Position numbers and translations under genes: made by a program
Assembly: GCF_027257935.1 (NCBI RefSeq)
Contig: NZ_JANZKW010000004.1
Location: forward strand, 124,001 to 188,000
Direction of reading: 5' to 3'
Origin: Chitinimonas sp. BJYL2
GTDB lineage: Bacteria > Pseudomonadota > Gammaproteobacteria > Burkholderiales > Chitinimonadaceae
DNA: 64,000 nucleotides
The notes under the pieces: model-generated
Database searches by the model: none
The model's input: the letters and a program-made list of their open reading frames with translations, nothing else
What the model was told of the DNA's origin: nothing
Part shown: piece by piece, positions 44,743 to 55,354 of the stretch
How the letters are laid out: every line of letters starts with the position of its first letter
Position numbering within the stretch: the first letter of the stretch is position 1

Positions 44743-44790
44743 ATGATGACTTTTCGGCGGCACCTCGGGCTGACATGGCGATGGCGCTAA
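44743..44790 (+). CDS. trpL: possible trp leader peptide
   Basis: A 15-codon frame, [15 protein letters not shown], with two Trp codons separated by one, ends 49 bases before trpE. This resembles an attenuator leader. No clear terminator hairpin with a T-run follows and the ribosome binding site is weak, so it may be chance. Confidence 0.3.
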   Translation: MMTFRRHLGLTWRWR

Positions 44791-44839
44791 TCGCGTCCTC
44801 CCGGTTTATTCATTCACCCCTTTGCCCGGAAAGCTCGCC

Positions 44840-46300
44840 ATGACCGAACTCGAATTCGACGCGCTCGCGCGTCAAGGCTACAACCGCATCCCCGTCGTCC
44901 AGGAAGGCCTGGCCGATCTCTACACGCCCCTCTCCGTTTATCTGCGTCTTGCTGATGCACCGTATTCCTATCTGCTGGAATCGGTAGTCGGTGGCGAGCG
45001 TTTTGGCCGCTATAGCTTCATCGGCCTGCCCGCCCGCACGGTGCTGACCGTACAGGGCCGCGAAACGGTGGTGACCACCGATGGCGAAGTCGTCGAGCGC
45101 CACGAGGGCGACCCGCTCGATTTCATCGAAAGCTACTCGCAGCGCTTCAAGGTGCCGCCCATGGGTGGCCTGCCGCGTTTTGCCGGTGGCCTGGTCGGTT
45201 ACTTTGGTTATGACACGATCCGCCTGATCGAAAGGAAACTGGCCCGCGCCGACAAGCCGGATTCGATTGGCGCGCCCGATATCCAGCTGCTACTCAGCGA
45301 AGAAATCGCGATTTTCGACAACCTCAGCGGCAAGCTCTACCTGGTTGTGTACGCCGACCCGAGCCAGCCACAGGCCTTTGCCAAAGCGCACTCACGCCTG
45401 CACGCCCTGCGCATGCAACTGCGCGATCCGGCCCGCCTGCCGCGCGTGGAACCCACGCCCACCACCACGGCCAAATCCGAAATGGGCGAAGCCAATTTCA
45501 AGGCGGCGGTCGAGAAGGCCAAGCAATACATTCTGGACGGCGACATCATGCAAGTGGTGCTGAGCCAGCGTATGACGATGCGTTTCGAGCAACCGCCGAT
45601 TGCGCTCTACCGCGCCTTGCGCTCGCTTAACCCCTCGCCTTACATGTTCTATTACCAGCTTGGCGACACGCATATCGTCGGCGCCTCGCCAGAGATCCTC
45701 GTCCGCCACGAGGGCGGTACGGTCACGGTACGGCCGATTGCCGGCACCCGCCCGCGCGGCAAGGATCGCGAGCACGATCTGGCACTCGAAGCCGAGCTGC
45801 TGGCCGACCCGAAAGAAATCGCCGAGCACGTGATGCTGATGGACTTGGGCCGCAACGATGTCAGCCGCGTGGCCGAGATCGGCAGCGTCAAGGTCACCGA
45901 TGACCGCGTGGTCGAGCGTTATTCGCATGTGATGCACATTGTTTCCAGTGTCGAGGCCAAGGCCAAGCCGGGCGTCAGCAATATCGACATCCTGCGGGCT
46001 ACCTTCCCGGCTGGCACCGTATCGGGCGCACCCAAGGTGCGGGCAATGGAAATCATCGACGAGCTGGAACCTACCAAGCGCAGTATCTATTCGGGCGCGG
46101 TCGGGTATCTGGGTTTCAATGGCGATATGGACCTGGCGATTGCGCTGCGCACCGCGGTCATCCGCAACAAGACGCTGTTCGTACAGGCCGGCGCCGGTAT
46201 CGTGGCCGATTCGGTGCCGCAATCGGAATGGCAGGAAACGCAGAACAAGGCACGGGCTGTGCTTCGTGCTGCGGAACTGGCCCAGAAGGGGCTGGACTAA
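44840..46300 (+). CDS. trpE: anthranilate synthase component I
   Basis: A 486-residue TrpE converting chorismate to anthranilate with the TrpG subunit. The N-terminal regulatory part has [19 protein letters not shown] (the LLES motif implicated in Trp feedback) and the chorismate-binding domain has [71 protein letters not shown] and [10 protein letters not shown]. The ATG at 44840 with an upstream GGAAAG is preferred to a TTG at 44822. Confidence 0.96.
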   Translation: MTELEFDALARQGYNRIPVVQEGLADLYTPLSVYLRLADAPYSYLLESVVGGERFGRYSFIGLPARTVLTVQGRETVVTTDGEVVERHEGDPLDFIESYSQRFKVPPMGGLPRFAGGLVGYFGYDTIRLIERKLARADKPDSIGAPDIQLLLSEEIAIFDNLSGKLYLVVYADPSQPQAFAKAHSRLHALRMQLRDPARLPRVEPTPTTTAKSEMGEANFKAAVEKAKQYILDGDIMQVVLSQRMTMRFEQPPIALYRALRSLNPSPYMFYYQLGDTHIVGASPEILVRHEGGTVTVRPIAGTRPRGKDREHDLALEAELLADPKEIAEHVMLMDLGRNDVSRVAEIGSVKVTDDRVVERYSHVMHIVSSVEAKAKPGVSNIDILRATFPAGTVSGAPKVRAMEIIDELEPTKRSIYSGAVGYLGFNGDMDLAIALRTAVIRNKTLFVQAGAGIVADSVPQSEWQETQNKARAVLRAAELAQKGLD

Positions 46301-46333
46301 CACCGTTCATTTGCAGACAGACCCTAGCCCGCC

Positions 46334-46741
46334 ATGAGCCTGCCACCGTCCAATCCTGCCTCACCCCCATCCCGCAAAGGCGGGCTGTTGGGCTGGCTTT
46401 CGCGCCTGTGGCGCGAGCCGGAGTCGGATGCGCCCAATGACTTTGGTCTGGTGCTGTTTGCCGAACGCTGCGCCCCCACCTTCTTTTGCAGCCACGAAGA
46501 CATGCGCCAGTGGATCGCCGCCCGTGCACTGGATTCGGGCTTCCCGATCCGCTGCCTGGATCGGCCCGGCCGCGTGGACAACCTGCTCGACGATACGCAC
46601 CACGAATCGCAGCAGGCACTGGTCGAGCTGGCAGCCAGCGGCAAGCTGAGCCCCGCCTGCCACCGGCTGTTCATCCGCCGCAAGGAAGCGCGTACCTGGC
46701 TGCACCGCAAAGGCTTCGAAATCCCGAACTTCCTGCGCTGA
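46334..46741 (+). CDS. hypothetical protein in the trp cluster
   Basis: A 135-residue protein between trpE and trpG, 33 and 50 bases away. A Pro/Ser-rich N-terminus precedes [49 protein letters not shown] and [32 protein letters not shown]. No TM or signal and no recognised family. Co-directional, so probably co-transcribed with trpE. Confidence 0.65.
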   Translation: MSLPPSNPASPPSRKGGLLGWLSRLWREPESDAPNDFGLVLFAERCAPTFFCSHEDMRQWIAARALDSGFPIRCLDRPGRVDNLLDDTHHESQQALVELAASGKLSPACHRLFIRRKEARTWLHRKGFEIPNFLR

Positions 46742-46791
46742 GCAGACGCCCGAGCGTCGCCGCGCCCACCCCATACCGTGCAGGTCCCACC

Positions 46792-47361
46792 ATGCTGCTG
46801 ATGATCGACAACTACGACAGCTTCACCTACAACCTGGTCCAGTACTTCGGTGAACTGGGCCAGACCGTGGAAGTGCACCGCAACGACGAGATCACGCTCG
46901 ACGAGATTGCAGCCAAGCAGCCGCAATACCTCGTCGTATCCCCTGGCCCGTGCTCGCCCAGTGAAGCCGGCATCTCGGTCGCGGCCATCCAGCGCTTTGC
47001 CGGGCAGATTCCGATTCTGGGCGTGTGCCTGGGCCATCAGAGTATCGGCCAGGCCTTTGGCGGCAAGATCATCCACGCCAAGCAGCTGATGCATGGCAAG
47101 ACCTCGCCGGTCACGCACACCAGCGTGGGTACCTTCCGTGATCTGCCCTCGCCGTTCACCGCCACGCGCTATCACTCGCTGGTGATCGAGCGCGAAACCT
47201 GCCCCGACTGCCTGGAAATCACCGCCTGGACGGACGATGGCGAGATCATGGGCGTGCGCCACAAAACGCTGCCGATTGAAGGCGTGCAGTTCCATCCCGA
47301 AGCGATCCTGACCGAACACGGTCACCAGATGCTCGACAATTTCCTCAAGACTTACGCCTGA
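46792..47361 (+). CDS. trpG: anthranilate synthase component II (glutamine amidotransferase)
   Basis: A 189-residue class I glutamine amidotransferase giving ammonia to TrpE. Starts [19 protein letters not shown]; nucleophile Cys in [15 protein letters not shown]; catalytic His/Glu in [24 protein letters not shown] is typical. The family member often also serves PabA function. Confidence 0.96.
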   Translation: MLLMIDNYDSFTYNLVQYFGELGQTVEVHRNDEITLDEIAAKQPQYLVVSPGPCSPSEAGISVAAIQRFAGQIPILGVCLGHQSIGQAFGGKIIHAKQLMHGKTSPVTHTSVGTFRDLPSPFTATRYHSLVIERETCPDCLEITAWTDDGEIMGVRHKTLPIEGVQFHPEAILTEHGHQMLDNFLKTYA

Positions 47362-47423
47362 GCCAGCAGCCCAGCCGTGCCGCCCACATAGCACGGCGCT
47401 GACCCAGGCTGGCGACAGCGCGC

Positions 47424-48719
47424 ATGCACCTGATCAACCCCTCCTGGTACGCTCACCGCCAATCTAGGTCCACTCTTTGCGCCGCGCTTGAAGGCGATAC
47501 GCAAGCCGATGTGGTCATCATTGGTGGCGGCCTCACCGGCCTCTCCGCCGCGCTGACACTCGTAGAGGCTAGCCAGCAGGTCGTGCTGCTCGAAGCCGAC
47601 CGGATTGGCAGCCAGGCCTCGGGCCGCAACGGCGGGCAGGCCTTGCAGGGGCTGGCGGCGAGCATGTCTACCGTGGAAGCGGCCGTGGGCTTGCCGGCAG
47701 CCCAAGCCATCTGGGCCATGAGCCGCGAGGCATTGGCGCTCCTCAAGTCGCGCGTGGTTCAATACCAGATTGAATGCGGTCTCAGCACTTCCGGCTATGT
47801 GTATGCCGCCGCGCACCGCGGTCAGCTTGCCGAGCTGGCGCAGTGGCAAGCCGATGCCGCCAGCCGATACGACTACCCTGATCTGCAACTGCTCGACCAC
47901 CATGCCTTGCAACACCATGTACGCAGCGATGCTTACATGGGCGGCCTGTTCGACCCGCACGAAGCCCATCTCGATCCGCTTGCTTACACGCTGGGCCTGC
48001 GCGATGCCGCACTGGCTGCGGGTGCGCGCTGTCACGAGCAATCGGCTGTTACCGGCTGGGTGCGTGAGGGGTCGGCTTGGCGCGTGCAAACCGACAAGGG
48101 CAGCGTGCTCGCCAAGCAGCTTTTGCTGGCCGTGAACGCTGGCATCGGCAAGCTCGCGCCGTCACTCGCGCGCTACTTTCTGCCGGTGGAAAGTTTCATT
48201 GTTGCCACCGAAGGGCTGGGTGCGGATCGCGCCCGCGCTTTGATGCCCAGCGGCGCCGCCGTGGCCGATTGCCATCGCGTACTCAATTACTTCCGCATCA
48301 GTGACGACCAACGCTTGCTGTTCGGCGGCCGCGCCAGCGGCACCGCCACGGACCGCGCTGCCGATACGCGTGCGCGCATGCTGGCGGTGTTTCCGACTTT
48401 GGCTGATGTCGCGATTGAACACGCCTGGGGTGGCGAGGTGGATGTCACGCCGCACAAGCTGCCGCACTTTGGTCGTCTGGACGAGGGCATCTACTTTGCT
48501 CAGGGCTTTTCGGGCCATGGTCTGGCGCTGACCGGCTTGGCTGGCAAACTGGTGGCCGAAGCCATGCAGGGCCGGCCTGAACGGTTCGATCAGTTTGCCG
48601 CGCTGCCACAGCACCGCCTGCCCACGCACCTGCCCGGCTTCACGCGCACGGCGATCACGCTGGGCATGGCCTGGTTCCAGCTACGCGACTGGATCGATGC
48701 GCACTGGTATCGCGACTAG
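47424..48719 (+). CDS. FAD-dependent oxidoreductase (PuuB/OrdL-like)
   Basis: A 431-residue DAO-family amine oxidase. The FAD-binding motif is DVVIIGGGLTGLSAALTLVEASQQVVLLEAD, followed by SGRNGGQ, and the C-terminus has FAQGFSGHGLALTGLAGKLVAEAM. This is the gamma-glutamylputrescine oxidase/OrdL branch, oxidising an amine or amino acid. It is interleaved between trpG and trpD, where such a gene is not normally found. Confidence 0.88.
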   Translation: MHLINPSWYAHRQSRSTLCAALEGDTQADVVIIGGGLTGLSAALTLVEASQQVVLLEADRIGSQASGRNGGQALQGLAASMSTVEAAVGLPAAQAIWAMSREALALLKSRVVQYQIECGLSTSGYVYAAAHRGQLAELAQWQADAASRYDYPDLQLLDHHALQHHVRSDAYMGGLFDPHEAHLDPLAYTLGLRDAALAAGARCHEQSAVTGWVREGSAWRVQTDKGSVLAKQLLLAVNAGIGKLAPSLARYFLPVESFIVATEGLGADRARALMPSGAAVADCHRVLNYFRISDDQRLLFGGRASGTATDRAADTRARMLAVFPTLADVAIEHAWGGEVDVTPHKLPHFGRLDEGIYFAQGFSGHGLALTGLAGKLVAEAMQGRPERFDQFAALPQHRLPTHLPGFTRTAITLGMAWFQLRDWIDAHWYRD

Positions 48720-48806
48720 GGCATAACGGCATGCCCTTCCCTTCCTTGGTCGGCCCAGCCTGCAGCCGCTAGAATCCTCGCCAACCCTTCATCCGAGCAC
48801 GCCCCC

Positions 48807-49835
48807 ATGATCACGCCCCAGGCCGCACTTAACCGTCTGATCGACGGCAACGAACTGTTCTACGACGAGATGCTGTCGGTCATGCGCCAGATCATGACGG
48901 GCGAGATGACACCGGTGCAGACTGCCGCCATCCTGATCGGCCTGCGCGTCAAAGTGGAAACCGTGTCCGAAATCGCCGCTGCAGCCACCGTGATGCGCGA
49001 GCTGGCCAGCCATGTGGTGGTGCAGGATCGTCGTCACCTGGTCGATACCTGCGGCACCGGCGGCGATGGTGCCCATACCTTCAATATCAGTACGACCTCG
49101 GCCTTTGTCGCGGCCGCGGCCGGGGCGCGCGTGGCCAAGCATGGCAACCGCGGGGTGTCGTCGAGCAGTGGCTCGGCCGATGTGCTTGAGGCACTGGGTG
49201 TGAACCTGGCACTCACACCGGAGCAGGTCGGTGAATGCATTGATGAAGTCGGCGTGGGCTTCATGTTTGCGCCCAATCACCACGGGGCCATGAAGAATGT
49301 GGCGCCGATCCGTCGTGAACTGGGTGTACGCACCATATTCAATATCCTCGGTCCGCTGACCAACCCGGCACATGCCGATAACCAGGTCATGGGCGTATTC
49401 CACCCGGATCTGGTGGGCATCCAGGCCCGCGTGCTAAACCAGCTGGGCAGCCGCCATGTGCTGGTCGTCCACGGCCGCGACGGGCTCGATGAAATCAGCC
49501 TGCTGAGCAAGACGCTGATCGCCGAGCTGCGCGATGGCGAGATTCATGAGTTTGAATTTGATCCGCGTGATCATGGCTTCGAGCTCTGCGAACCCGCCGC
49601 CTTGCGCGCCAGCAACCCGCAGGAATCCGCCACCAAGGTGCGTAGTGTGCTCGCCAATGAGCCCGGCCCCTGCCGCGATATTGTCGTGCTCAATGCCGGT
49701 GCGGCAATCTATGCTGCGGGCGTGACTGTCAGTCTGGCCGAGGGCTTCAAAGCCGCTGATGCCGCGATTGCCACAGGCGGCGCCCGCGCCAGGCTCGATG
49801 CCCTGATTGCCAAGACCCACACTTTCAAAGCCTGA
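48807..49835 (+). CDS. trpD: anthranilate phosphoribosyltransferase
   Basis: A 342-residue TrpD joining anthranilate and PRPP. Signatures: [91 protein letters not shown] and [12 protein letters not shown]. trpC follows after 3 bases. Confidence 0.96.
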   Translation: MITPQAALNRLIDGNELFYDEMLSVMRQIMTGEMTPVQTAAILIGLRVKVETVSEIAAAATVMRELASHVVVQDRRHLVDTCGTGGDGAHTFNISTTSAFVAAAAGARVAKHGNRGVSSSSGSADVLEALGVNLALTPEQVGECIDEVGVGFMFAPNHHGAMKNVAPIRRELGVRTIFNILGPLTNPAHADNQVMGVFHPDLVGIQARVLNQLGSRHVLVVHGRDGLDEISLLSKTLIAELRDGEIHEFEFDPRDHGFELCEPAALRASNPQESATKVRSVLANEPGPCRDIVVLNAGAAIYAAGVTVSLAEGFKAADAAIATGGARARLDALIAKTHTFKA

Positions 49836-49838
49836 GCC

Positions 49839-50627
49839 ATGTCCGACATCCTCAAGAAAATCCTCGCCACCAAGGCCGACGAAGTCGCCGCCGCCCGCCA
49901 AGCGCGGCCACTGGAAGCCGTGCGTGCCGAGGCGGAAGCCAACCGCGATCTGCGCGATTTTGTGGGTGCACTACGCAGCAAGTACGCCGACGGTGAAGCC
50001 GCGGTGATTGCCGAAATCAAGAAGGCCAGCCCCAGCAAGGGTGTGATCCGTGCCGATTTCAAACCCGCCGAGATCGCTGCCGACTACGCCGCCCACGGCG
50101 CGGCCTGCCTGTCAGTGCTGACTGACGAGCAATACTTCCAGGGCCATACCGATTACCTCAAGGCCGCCCGCGCTGCCTGTGCGCTCCCTGTGCTGCGCAA
50201 GGACTTCATCGTCGATGCGTACCAGATCTACGAAGCACGGGCGATGGGCGCCGATTGCATCCTGCTGATCGTGGGCGCGCTCGAAACACCGCACATGCAG
50301 GAGCTGGAAGCGCTGGCGATGGAACTGGGAATGGCCGTGCTGGTGGAATCGCACGATGCCAAGGAACTACAACAGGCACTGACCCTCAAGACCCCGCTGA
50401 TCGGCATCAATAACCGCGATCTGCGCAGCTTTGAAGTGAGTCTCAAGACCACCCTGAACCTGTTGGACGAGATTCCCGCCAACCGCATCGTCATCACCGA
50501 ATCGGGCATTCTCAAGCCCGCCGATGTGGCGCTGATGCTGGAGCATGAGGTGTATGCGTTCCTGGTGGGCGAAGCGTTCATGCGCGAACCTTCGCCGGGC
50601 AAGGCCCTAGCCTCGCTGTTTGCCTGA
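49839..50627 (+). CDS. trpC: indole-3-glycerol phosphate synthase
   Basis: A 262-residue monofunctional Trp[95 protein letters not shown] and VITESGI are diagnostic. It ends the trp block and a terminator follows. Confidence 0.96.
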   Translation: MSDILKKILATKADEVAAARQARPLEAVRAEAEANRDLRDFVGALRSKYADGEAAVIAEIKKASPSKGVIRADFKPAEIAADYAAHGAACLSVLTDEQYFQGHTDYLKAARAACALPVLRKDFIVDAYQIYEARAMGADCILLIVGALETPHMQELEALAMELGMAVLVESHDAKELQQALTLKTPLIGINNRDLRSFEVSLKTTLNLLDEIPANRIVITESGILKPADVALMLEHEVYAFLVGEAFMREPSPGKALASLFA

Positions 50628-50651
50628 TCCCTATCCGCCGCGCAGACCAGA

Positions 50652-50675
50652 CGGGCAGCCCATAGTGGCTGCCCG
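50652..50675 (+). terminator. Rho-independent terminator of the trp block
   Basis: Stem CGGGCAGCC/GGCTGCCCG with a 6-base loop, followed by TTTCATTTT, 25 bases past trpC. Confidence 0.88.
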
Positions 50676-50823
50676 TTTCATTTTGATGACAGCAAACCCG
50701 CACCGTTGCTGGCTTGCAACGCCGGCGATGTGTAACAAACCTGTCATCCAGACTCCGTATAAAGCGGTCCGTCGCCCAAGCATTTCGGGCCACGAACACC
50801 CTTCACACAAAACGGAGTCATCC

Positions 50824-51870
50824 ATGAACAAGCAACTGATCGCCCTGGCCGTGCTGGGCGCCATTTCTGCTCCCGCCTTTGCCAACGACAGCAGCGTCAC
50901 CCTGTACGGTCGCATCGAAATGGGCCTGGAGTTCTACAACAACGGCGACGCAACCGACGGCAGCAAGGGTATCAGCGCACAGCGCGTTGAAGGCTACGCC
51001 TCGCGCATCGGATTCAAGGGCGAAGAAAAGTTGGGCGATGGCCTGAGCGCCCTGTGGCAGGTTGAGCAGAAGGTCAATGTGGATTCCGGTTCGGGTACCA
51101 CCTTTGCCGATCGCAACAGCTTTGTGGGTCTGAAGGGTGAGTTCGGTACGCTGCTGCTTGGCCGTCACGACACGCCGTTCAAGGCACTCAACAAGTACGT
51201 TGACATCATGTGGGGCAACGCCGAGCAGCACGAAATCATCAACAACGGCAAGGCCGCCGGCATGAGCCTGCATACCCGCCGCAACAACGCCATCCACTAC
51301 GTCTCGCCGAAGTTCAGCAATATGGTGATCCGCGCCCAGTTCAGCCCGGACGAAGAAAAGACGTCGACCACCAACAAGAACCTGTTCTCGTTTTCGGGTG
51401 AATACGACGATGGCACCTACTTCCTGGGTGCGGCCTACGAAGGCCAGCGCGATGCCGTGGCAACTGGTCAGGATCGCAAGGGCTACAAGCTCAATGGCGG
51501 CGTGAAGCTGGGCGATACCACCCTGGGTGCCAACTACTCGACCATCGAGAATGAAAACACCAAGGAATCGGACAACTGGTCGTTTGCTGTGTCACACAAG
51601 ATGGGCAACACCACCCTGAAGGGCATCTACGGCATCAGCAAGGTGGACGACCTGAAGGCGCCGACCAAGCAGCTGGATGTGAGCATGTACGGTCTCGAAG
51701 TGGATTACAGCCTGAGCAAGCGCACCGCTGTTTACGGCCTGTTCACGCAGATCCGCAACGATCGCGACGCTGCAGCCAAGTTCGAGAATTCGACCTCGCC
51801 GAACACCCCTGTGGTGAAGGCCGGTGGCGATCCGCGCATCATCAGCTTCGGCGTACGCCACAGCTTCTGA
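50824..51870 (+). CDS. outer membrane porin 1 (Neisserial type)
   Basis: A 348-residue trimeric porin of the Gram-negative porin family. The signal peptide is MNKQLIALAVLGAISAPAFA, followed by the family start SSVTLYGRIEMGLEF, then GFKGEEKLGDGLSALWQVEQKV, ADRNSFVGLKGEFGTLLLGRHDTPF (constriction loop 3 region) and a C-terminal strand ending in Phe (ISFGVRHSF), the BAM signal. It follows the trp terminator with its own promoter region and is separated from a paralogue by 244 bp. Confidence 0.94.
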   Translation: MNKQLIALAVLGAISAPAFANDSSVTLYGRIEMGLEFYNNGDATDGSKGISAQRVEGYASRIGFKGEEKLGDGLSALWQVEQKVNVDSGSGTTFADRNSFVGLKGEFGTLLLGRHDTPFKALNKYVDIMWGNAEQHEIINNGKAAGMSLHTRRNNAIHYVSPKFSNMVIRAQFSPDEEKTSTTNKNLFSFSGEYDDGTYFLGAAYEGQRDAVATGQDRKGYKLNGGVKLGDTTLGANYSTIENENTKESDNWSFAVSHKMGNTTLKGIYGISKVDDLKAPTKQLDVSMYGLEVDYSLSKRTAVYGLFTQIRNDRDAAAKFENSTSPNTPVVKAGGDPRIISFGVRHSF

Positions 51871-51900
51871 TCGCCTCAAACTGTCTTGAACAGTCTGCAA

Positions 51901-51927
51901 ACGGGCACCTTCGGGTGCCCGTTTTTC
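51901..51927 (+). terminator. Rho-independent terminator of porin 1
   Basis: Stem ACGGGCACC-TTC-GGGTGCCCGT followed by TTTTTC. Confidence 0.92.
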
Positions 51928-52114
51928 ATGGCAAACGTCGCAAGCGGGCAACGTGAACATGACAGCATTGTTGCAAAATCAGCAGTAAATACCGGTTATA
52001 TCGGCCCAATACGGGTTTACCCGATTGCGAAGCCAAAACCCTCGCGCGCACACTCCTCGTCAGCCTGAGTCCCGGACAGGTCACCCCCCAAGACCTCAAC
52101 AAGGAGAATCAAGA

Positions 52115-53161
52115 ATGCGCAAGACCCTGCTCGCAGCATTACTGACGGGTGCCGCCGCTGTTCCGGCGATGGCAGAAGGTACGGTGACGCTTTACGGTCA
52201 GCTGAATATTCCTCTGGAGTTCGTGACGACCTCTTCAGGCCACCAGATTGTCATCGGTAATGTGGACAACTCCTCCAAGGCCCCCGGTGGTGTGAACTCG
52301 CCCAGCCGTATCGGCTTCAAGGGTGACGAGAATCTTGGCGACGGCATGAAGGCTTGGTGGCAGGTGGAAACCGCCATCGGCCCTGACGATGCCTCCTCAA
52401 GCAACTTTGCCAACCGTGAAGGTTGGGTAGGCCTGCAAGGCGGTTTCGGCAAGTTTGGTCTGGGCCGAGGCAAGACCCCGTTCACCAATGTGGCTGACCT
52501 GTTCGACAGCAGCGTGGATGCCGGTTCCAACCTTGCCACCTACAAGCACGCGATGCTGGGCAACACGGTGTCCAACCGTTTTGACAACGCGGTTCGCTAC
52601 GATTCGCCCACTATGGATGGCGTCACTTTCGCCGCCATGTATGGCGCAGGCGAGAACAAGACCAGCACGGTGAACGCCGGCCAACACTGGGCCACCAGCG
52701 TGCGCTATGCCAGCGGTCCGCTGACCCTTGCGGGTGCCTACAGCAATCAGCGCAATACGGGTGCTGTAGCCGTTAACGGTGCACGACTCGAATCGCTGCT
52801 GCTGGGCGGTACTTACCAGATCGATGCCGTCAAGCTGGGTCTGGGTTACCAGATGGCCGAGGTACGAAATGGCATCGCGGCACAAGACAAGAAGGGCAAC
52901 AGCGTTGTTACCACCATCGCCTACGCGATGGGCAGTACCACGCTCAAGGCCGGAGCCATTTTCAATGGCAAGGCCAAGGTCGGCGGCGTCACGGCTGCCG
53001 GATCGGATTACATCCGTTACAACCTGGGCCTCAAGCACGCCATGAGCAAGCGAACTGCGCTGTACACCGAGTACACGGCAGACAGCTATGACAAGGGTCT
53101 GGACAACAAGAACAAGACCGACGTTAATGTCTTCAGTGTCGGTATTTTCCATACCTTCTGA
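52115..53161 (+). CDS. outer membrane porin 2 (Neisserial type)
   Basis: A 348-residue porin paralogue. The signal peptide is MRKTLLAALLTGAAAVPAMA, followed by GTVTLYGQLNIPLEF, RIGFKGDENLGDGMKAWWQVETAI, NREGWVGLQGGFGKFGLGRGKTPF and a terminal VFSVGIFHTF strand. AAGGAG precedes the ATG at 52115. It differs from porin 1 in the loops, so it may form a channel with other selectivity. Confidence 0.94.
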   Translation: MRKTLLAALLTGAAAVPAMAEGTVTLYGQLNIPLEFVTTSSGHQIVIGNVDNSSKAPGGVNSPSRIGFKGDENLGDGMKAWWQVETAIGPDDASSSNFANREGWVGLQGGFGKFGLGRGKTPFTNVADLFDSSVDAGSNLATYKHAMLGNTVSNRFDNAVRYDSPTMDGVTFAAMYGAGENKTSTVNAGQHWATSVRYASGPLTLAGAYSNQRNTGAVAVNGARLESLLLGGTYQIDAVKLGLGYQMAEVRNGIAAQDKKGNSVVTTIAYAMGSTTLKAGAIFNGKAKVGGVTAAGSDYIRYNLGLKHAMSKRTALYTEYTADSYDKGLDNKNKTDVNVFSVGIFHTF

Positions 53162-53200
53162 TCCCCGCTGCCCGGCCAACGGGTTGCAGTGTTAGGTTGA

Positions 53201-53225
53201 CAAAGGCACCTTCGGGTGCCTTTGT
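53201..53225. terminator. bidirectional terminator between porin 2 and the photoreceptor gene
   Basis: Stem CAAAGGCACC-TTCG-GGTGCCTTTG between convergent genes. Confidence 0.88.
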
Positions 53226-53236
53226 CGTTTACCGGT

Positions 53237-54142
53237 CTAGTGTGCGCTGGCCACGCGCTGGGCCCGCCAGCGCGTGACGGCCTCGGCCAGTTCGCCCAGT
53301 TCACGGATCATCAGTAACTGCGGGTCGCGCAAGCGCAGGTTGGCGCTCCCCTGGCCGCCGACCCAGAGCTGGGTCCCCTTGGGCAGTGCGGCCAGCAAGG
53401 CACTGACCCCCTGCTGGGCCTGCGCCTCGCCATAGGCGGCGCTGATGGACAGCCCCACAATATCCACGCCGTGTACCGTGGCGGCCTCCAGCGTATCTGC
53501 CAAGGGCATGCCTGGCCCGAAAGACAGCACCTCGCACTGGTTCATGCGGAGCATGACTTCCACCATCAGCAGCCCCAAGCCATGCTGCTCCTCCGGGAGC
53601 GTGGTCAGCAGGATCTTGGGCGGATTACCGCCAAGATAGAAAGGCTGCATGGCGAGTCTCAACAGCTGTTGCACCTGCTCGGTGTAAAGATGCTCCTCGT
53701 GGATGGCCAGCGTGCCCCTGCGCCAAGCCTCCCCGACACAGCGGTTTGCCTCCGGCATGGACACGGTAATGAAATGCTTGAGCCCGTGATTGCTCAGTTC
53801 GCGGGCGAACCAGCTATGTATCCGTTTCACATCACCTTGCTGCAACAGCTGTAGCAGCTCATGGCCGGGATCTTCTGCAGTCTGTCCCGGTTGCTTGCCC
53901 AGCCCCCCCTGAAGCTGCCGCAAGGCCTGGATGTCCATACCCACCAATCGGCCCGGCCGGAAGCCGCGATCGATGAGGACGCGCACCAGTTTGAGCTTTT
54001 CGATCTCGTCGGCGCTGTAGACGCGATCGCCATGTTCATCGCGCTGGGGCGAGGGAAAACCGTAGCGGCGCTCCCACATGCGCAACAGCTCCTTGGAGAC
54101 TCGTGTTTCCCGCTCGGTTGCGGCAATCGGTAGTCCATTCAT
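53237..54142 (-). CDS. CarH/LitR-type B12-dependent photoreceptor repressor
   Basis: A 301-residue MerR-family regulator. The winged-helix domain (about 1-75) has VSKELLRMWERRYGFPSP and RVYSADEIEKL. The B12-binding region has the light-sensing motif W-x9-E-H (Trp140, Glu150, His151) and ExHxxG (Glu185, His187, Gly190), with His187 the expected lower cobalt ligand. The spacing matches Thermus CarH (Trp131, Glu141, His142, His177). A Rossmann-like domain follows (VDIVGLSISAAYG, LWVGGQGS). In the dark, AdoCbl-bound CarH represses; light releases it. It is the last gene of the operon it probably controls, with a 4-base overlap to the previous gene. Confidence 0.88.
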   Translation of the reverse strand: MNGLPIAATERETRVSKELLRMWERRYGFPSPQRDEHGDRVYSADEIEKLKLVRVLIDRGFRPGRLVGMDIQALRQLQGGLGKQPGQTAEDPGHELLQLLQQGDVKRIHSWFARELSNHGLKHFITVSMPEANRCVGEAWRRGTLAIHEEHLYTEQVQQLLRLAMQPFYLGGNPPKILLTTLPEEQHGLGLLMVEVMLRMNQCEVLSFGPGMPLADTLEAATVHGVDIVGLSISAAYGEAQAQQGVSALLAALPKGTQLWVGGQGSANLRLRDPQLLMIRELGELAEAVTRWRAQRVASAH

Positions 54143-54573
54143 GATGCGAGCCTCCGTTTGATCCAGCGCAGCAGGCTGCCCAGCACGGGAACGTGCTCAT
54201 AGACCTGTGCGGCTGCGTCCCAGTAATCGACATGACTGCTGATCAGTCCCTGCTCGTCCAGCGTCAGGTGCGTACCCCCCTGAATGCTGCGAGGCTTGCC
54301 GTTCAATCCAAACTCAAAGCGCCAAACAAGGAAGGCCGTGCGACCCCGTACCACCCGCTCATCCACAATGAATCGGGGCCCCGTGAGGGTGGCAAACATA
54401 TGGGCATAGACCTGCGCCACCCGATCAATGCCGATGAGCTGGTTGAACGGGTCCACAAAGCGCGCCTGGCTGGCGTAGACCTGATCGATGCTGGCCAGCG
54501 AGGCGGGGGTGAGTTGCTCGAACCAGGCAACGATCTCGTTGAACCGGGTATCCAGTTGGGCTTGTTCGCTCAT
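54139..54573 (-). CDS. NTF2-like (SnoaL-type) protein
   Basis: A 144-residue cone-shaped NTF2-fold protein: FNEIVAWFEQLTPASLASIDQVYASQARFVDPFNQLIGIDRVAQVYAHMFATL, then FLVWRFEFGLNG and GGTHLTLDEQGLISSHVDYWDAAAQVYEHVPVLGSLLRWIKRRL. Proteins of this kind recur in light- or singlet-oxygen-induced clusters. The function is unknown. It overlaps both neighbours by 4 bases (ATGA). Confidence 0.82.
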   Translation of the reverse strand: MSEQAQLDTRFNEIVAWFEQLTPASLASIDQVYASQARFVDPFNQLIGIDRVAQVYAHMFATLTGPRFIVDERVVRGRTAFLVWRFEFGLNGKPRSIQGGTHLTLDEQGLISSHVDYWDAAAQVYEHVPVLGSLLRWIKRRLAS

Positions 54574-55346
54574 AGTCCTGTGACCTTGTGCAGCAAGGGG
54601 AAGCGCCAGCGATATGGCAGACGGCTCAGCCAGCGCAGACCGCGGGTGAAGCGGCGGGGAAAGCGGATTTCGAATTCGCCTCGGGCAAACCCGGCCAGCA
54701 TGGCCGTGGCGGCCTGCTCGGGGGTAATCAGCTCGGGCATGGTGAAGGGATTTCCGGCCGTCATCGGCGTGGCGACGAAGCCGGGATTGACGAGGTAAAC
54801 CGAGACGCCCTTGGGCGCGAGGTCGAAGTACAGGCTCTCGGCAAGATTGATCAGCGCCGCCTTGGTGGCGCCATAGATCGTTGCCTGGGGCAGACCCGTG
54901 TAACCGGATACGCTGGCAACCAGTGCGATACCGCCCTGCCCTGACTGCAACATGCCGGGCAGGATCTCGGCCACCCCCCGGTAGATCGAAAGCACATTGG
55001 TCTGGAAGGCTTGATCCGCCACTGCTGGATCGGCCTCCCAGGCCCGGCACGGGTCGTAGCGTGCGGCGAGGAACACCACCAGATCCAATCCGCCCAAGGT
55101 GGTATGTGCCGCAGTCGCCGCTGCGGGCCATGCCGATGCCTGTGCTGCGTCAAACGCCAGGCAGTGCGCATGGGGAAGCCCGGCTGCCACGGTGGCGAGC
55201 CGGTCGCCATCGCGTGCCGACAAGACCACGCGTGCCCCCCGCGCCAGCAGCTGGCTGGCGAGCGCGGCGCCGATGCCGCTGGAAGCACCGATCAGCCAGA
55301 CGCGCTTGCCTTGCCAGTCAGTGATCGGTGGATTGAGTCGAGCCAT
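54570..55346 (-). CDS. short-chain dehydrogenase/reductase
   Basis: A 258-residue classical SDR with VWLIGASSGIGAALASQLLARGARVVLSARD, the Ser in VASVSGYTG, and YGATKAALINLAESLYFDL (YxxxK). The C-terminal part has PGFVATPMT. The photo-oxidative operon context suggests a lipid or carbonyl substrate, which cannot be read from the sequence. Confidence 0.9.
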   Translation of the reverse strand: MARLNPPITDWQGKRVWLIGASSGIGAALASQLLARGARVVLSARDGDRLATVAAGLPHAHCLAFDAAQASAWPAAATAAHTTLGGLDLVVFLAARYDPCRAWEADPAVADQAFQTNVLSIYRGVAEILPGMLQSGQGGIALVASVSGYTGLPQATIYGATKAALINLAESLYFDLAPKGVSVYLVNPGFVATPMTAGNPFTMPELITPEQAATAMLAGFARGEFEIRFPRRFTRGLRWLSRLPYRWRFPLLHKVTGL

Positions 55347-55354
55347 GATCTCGC

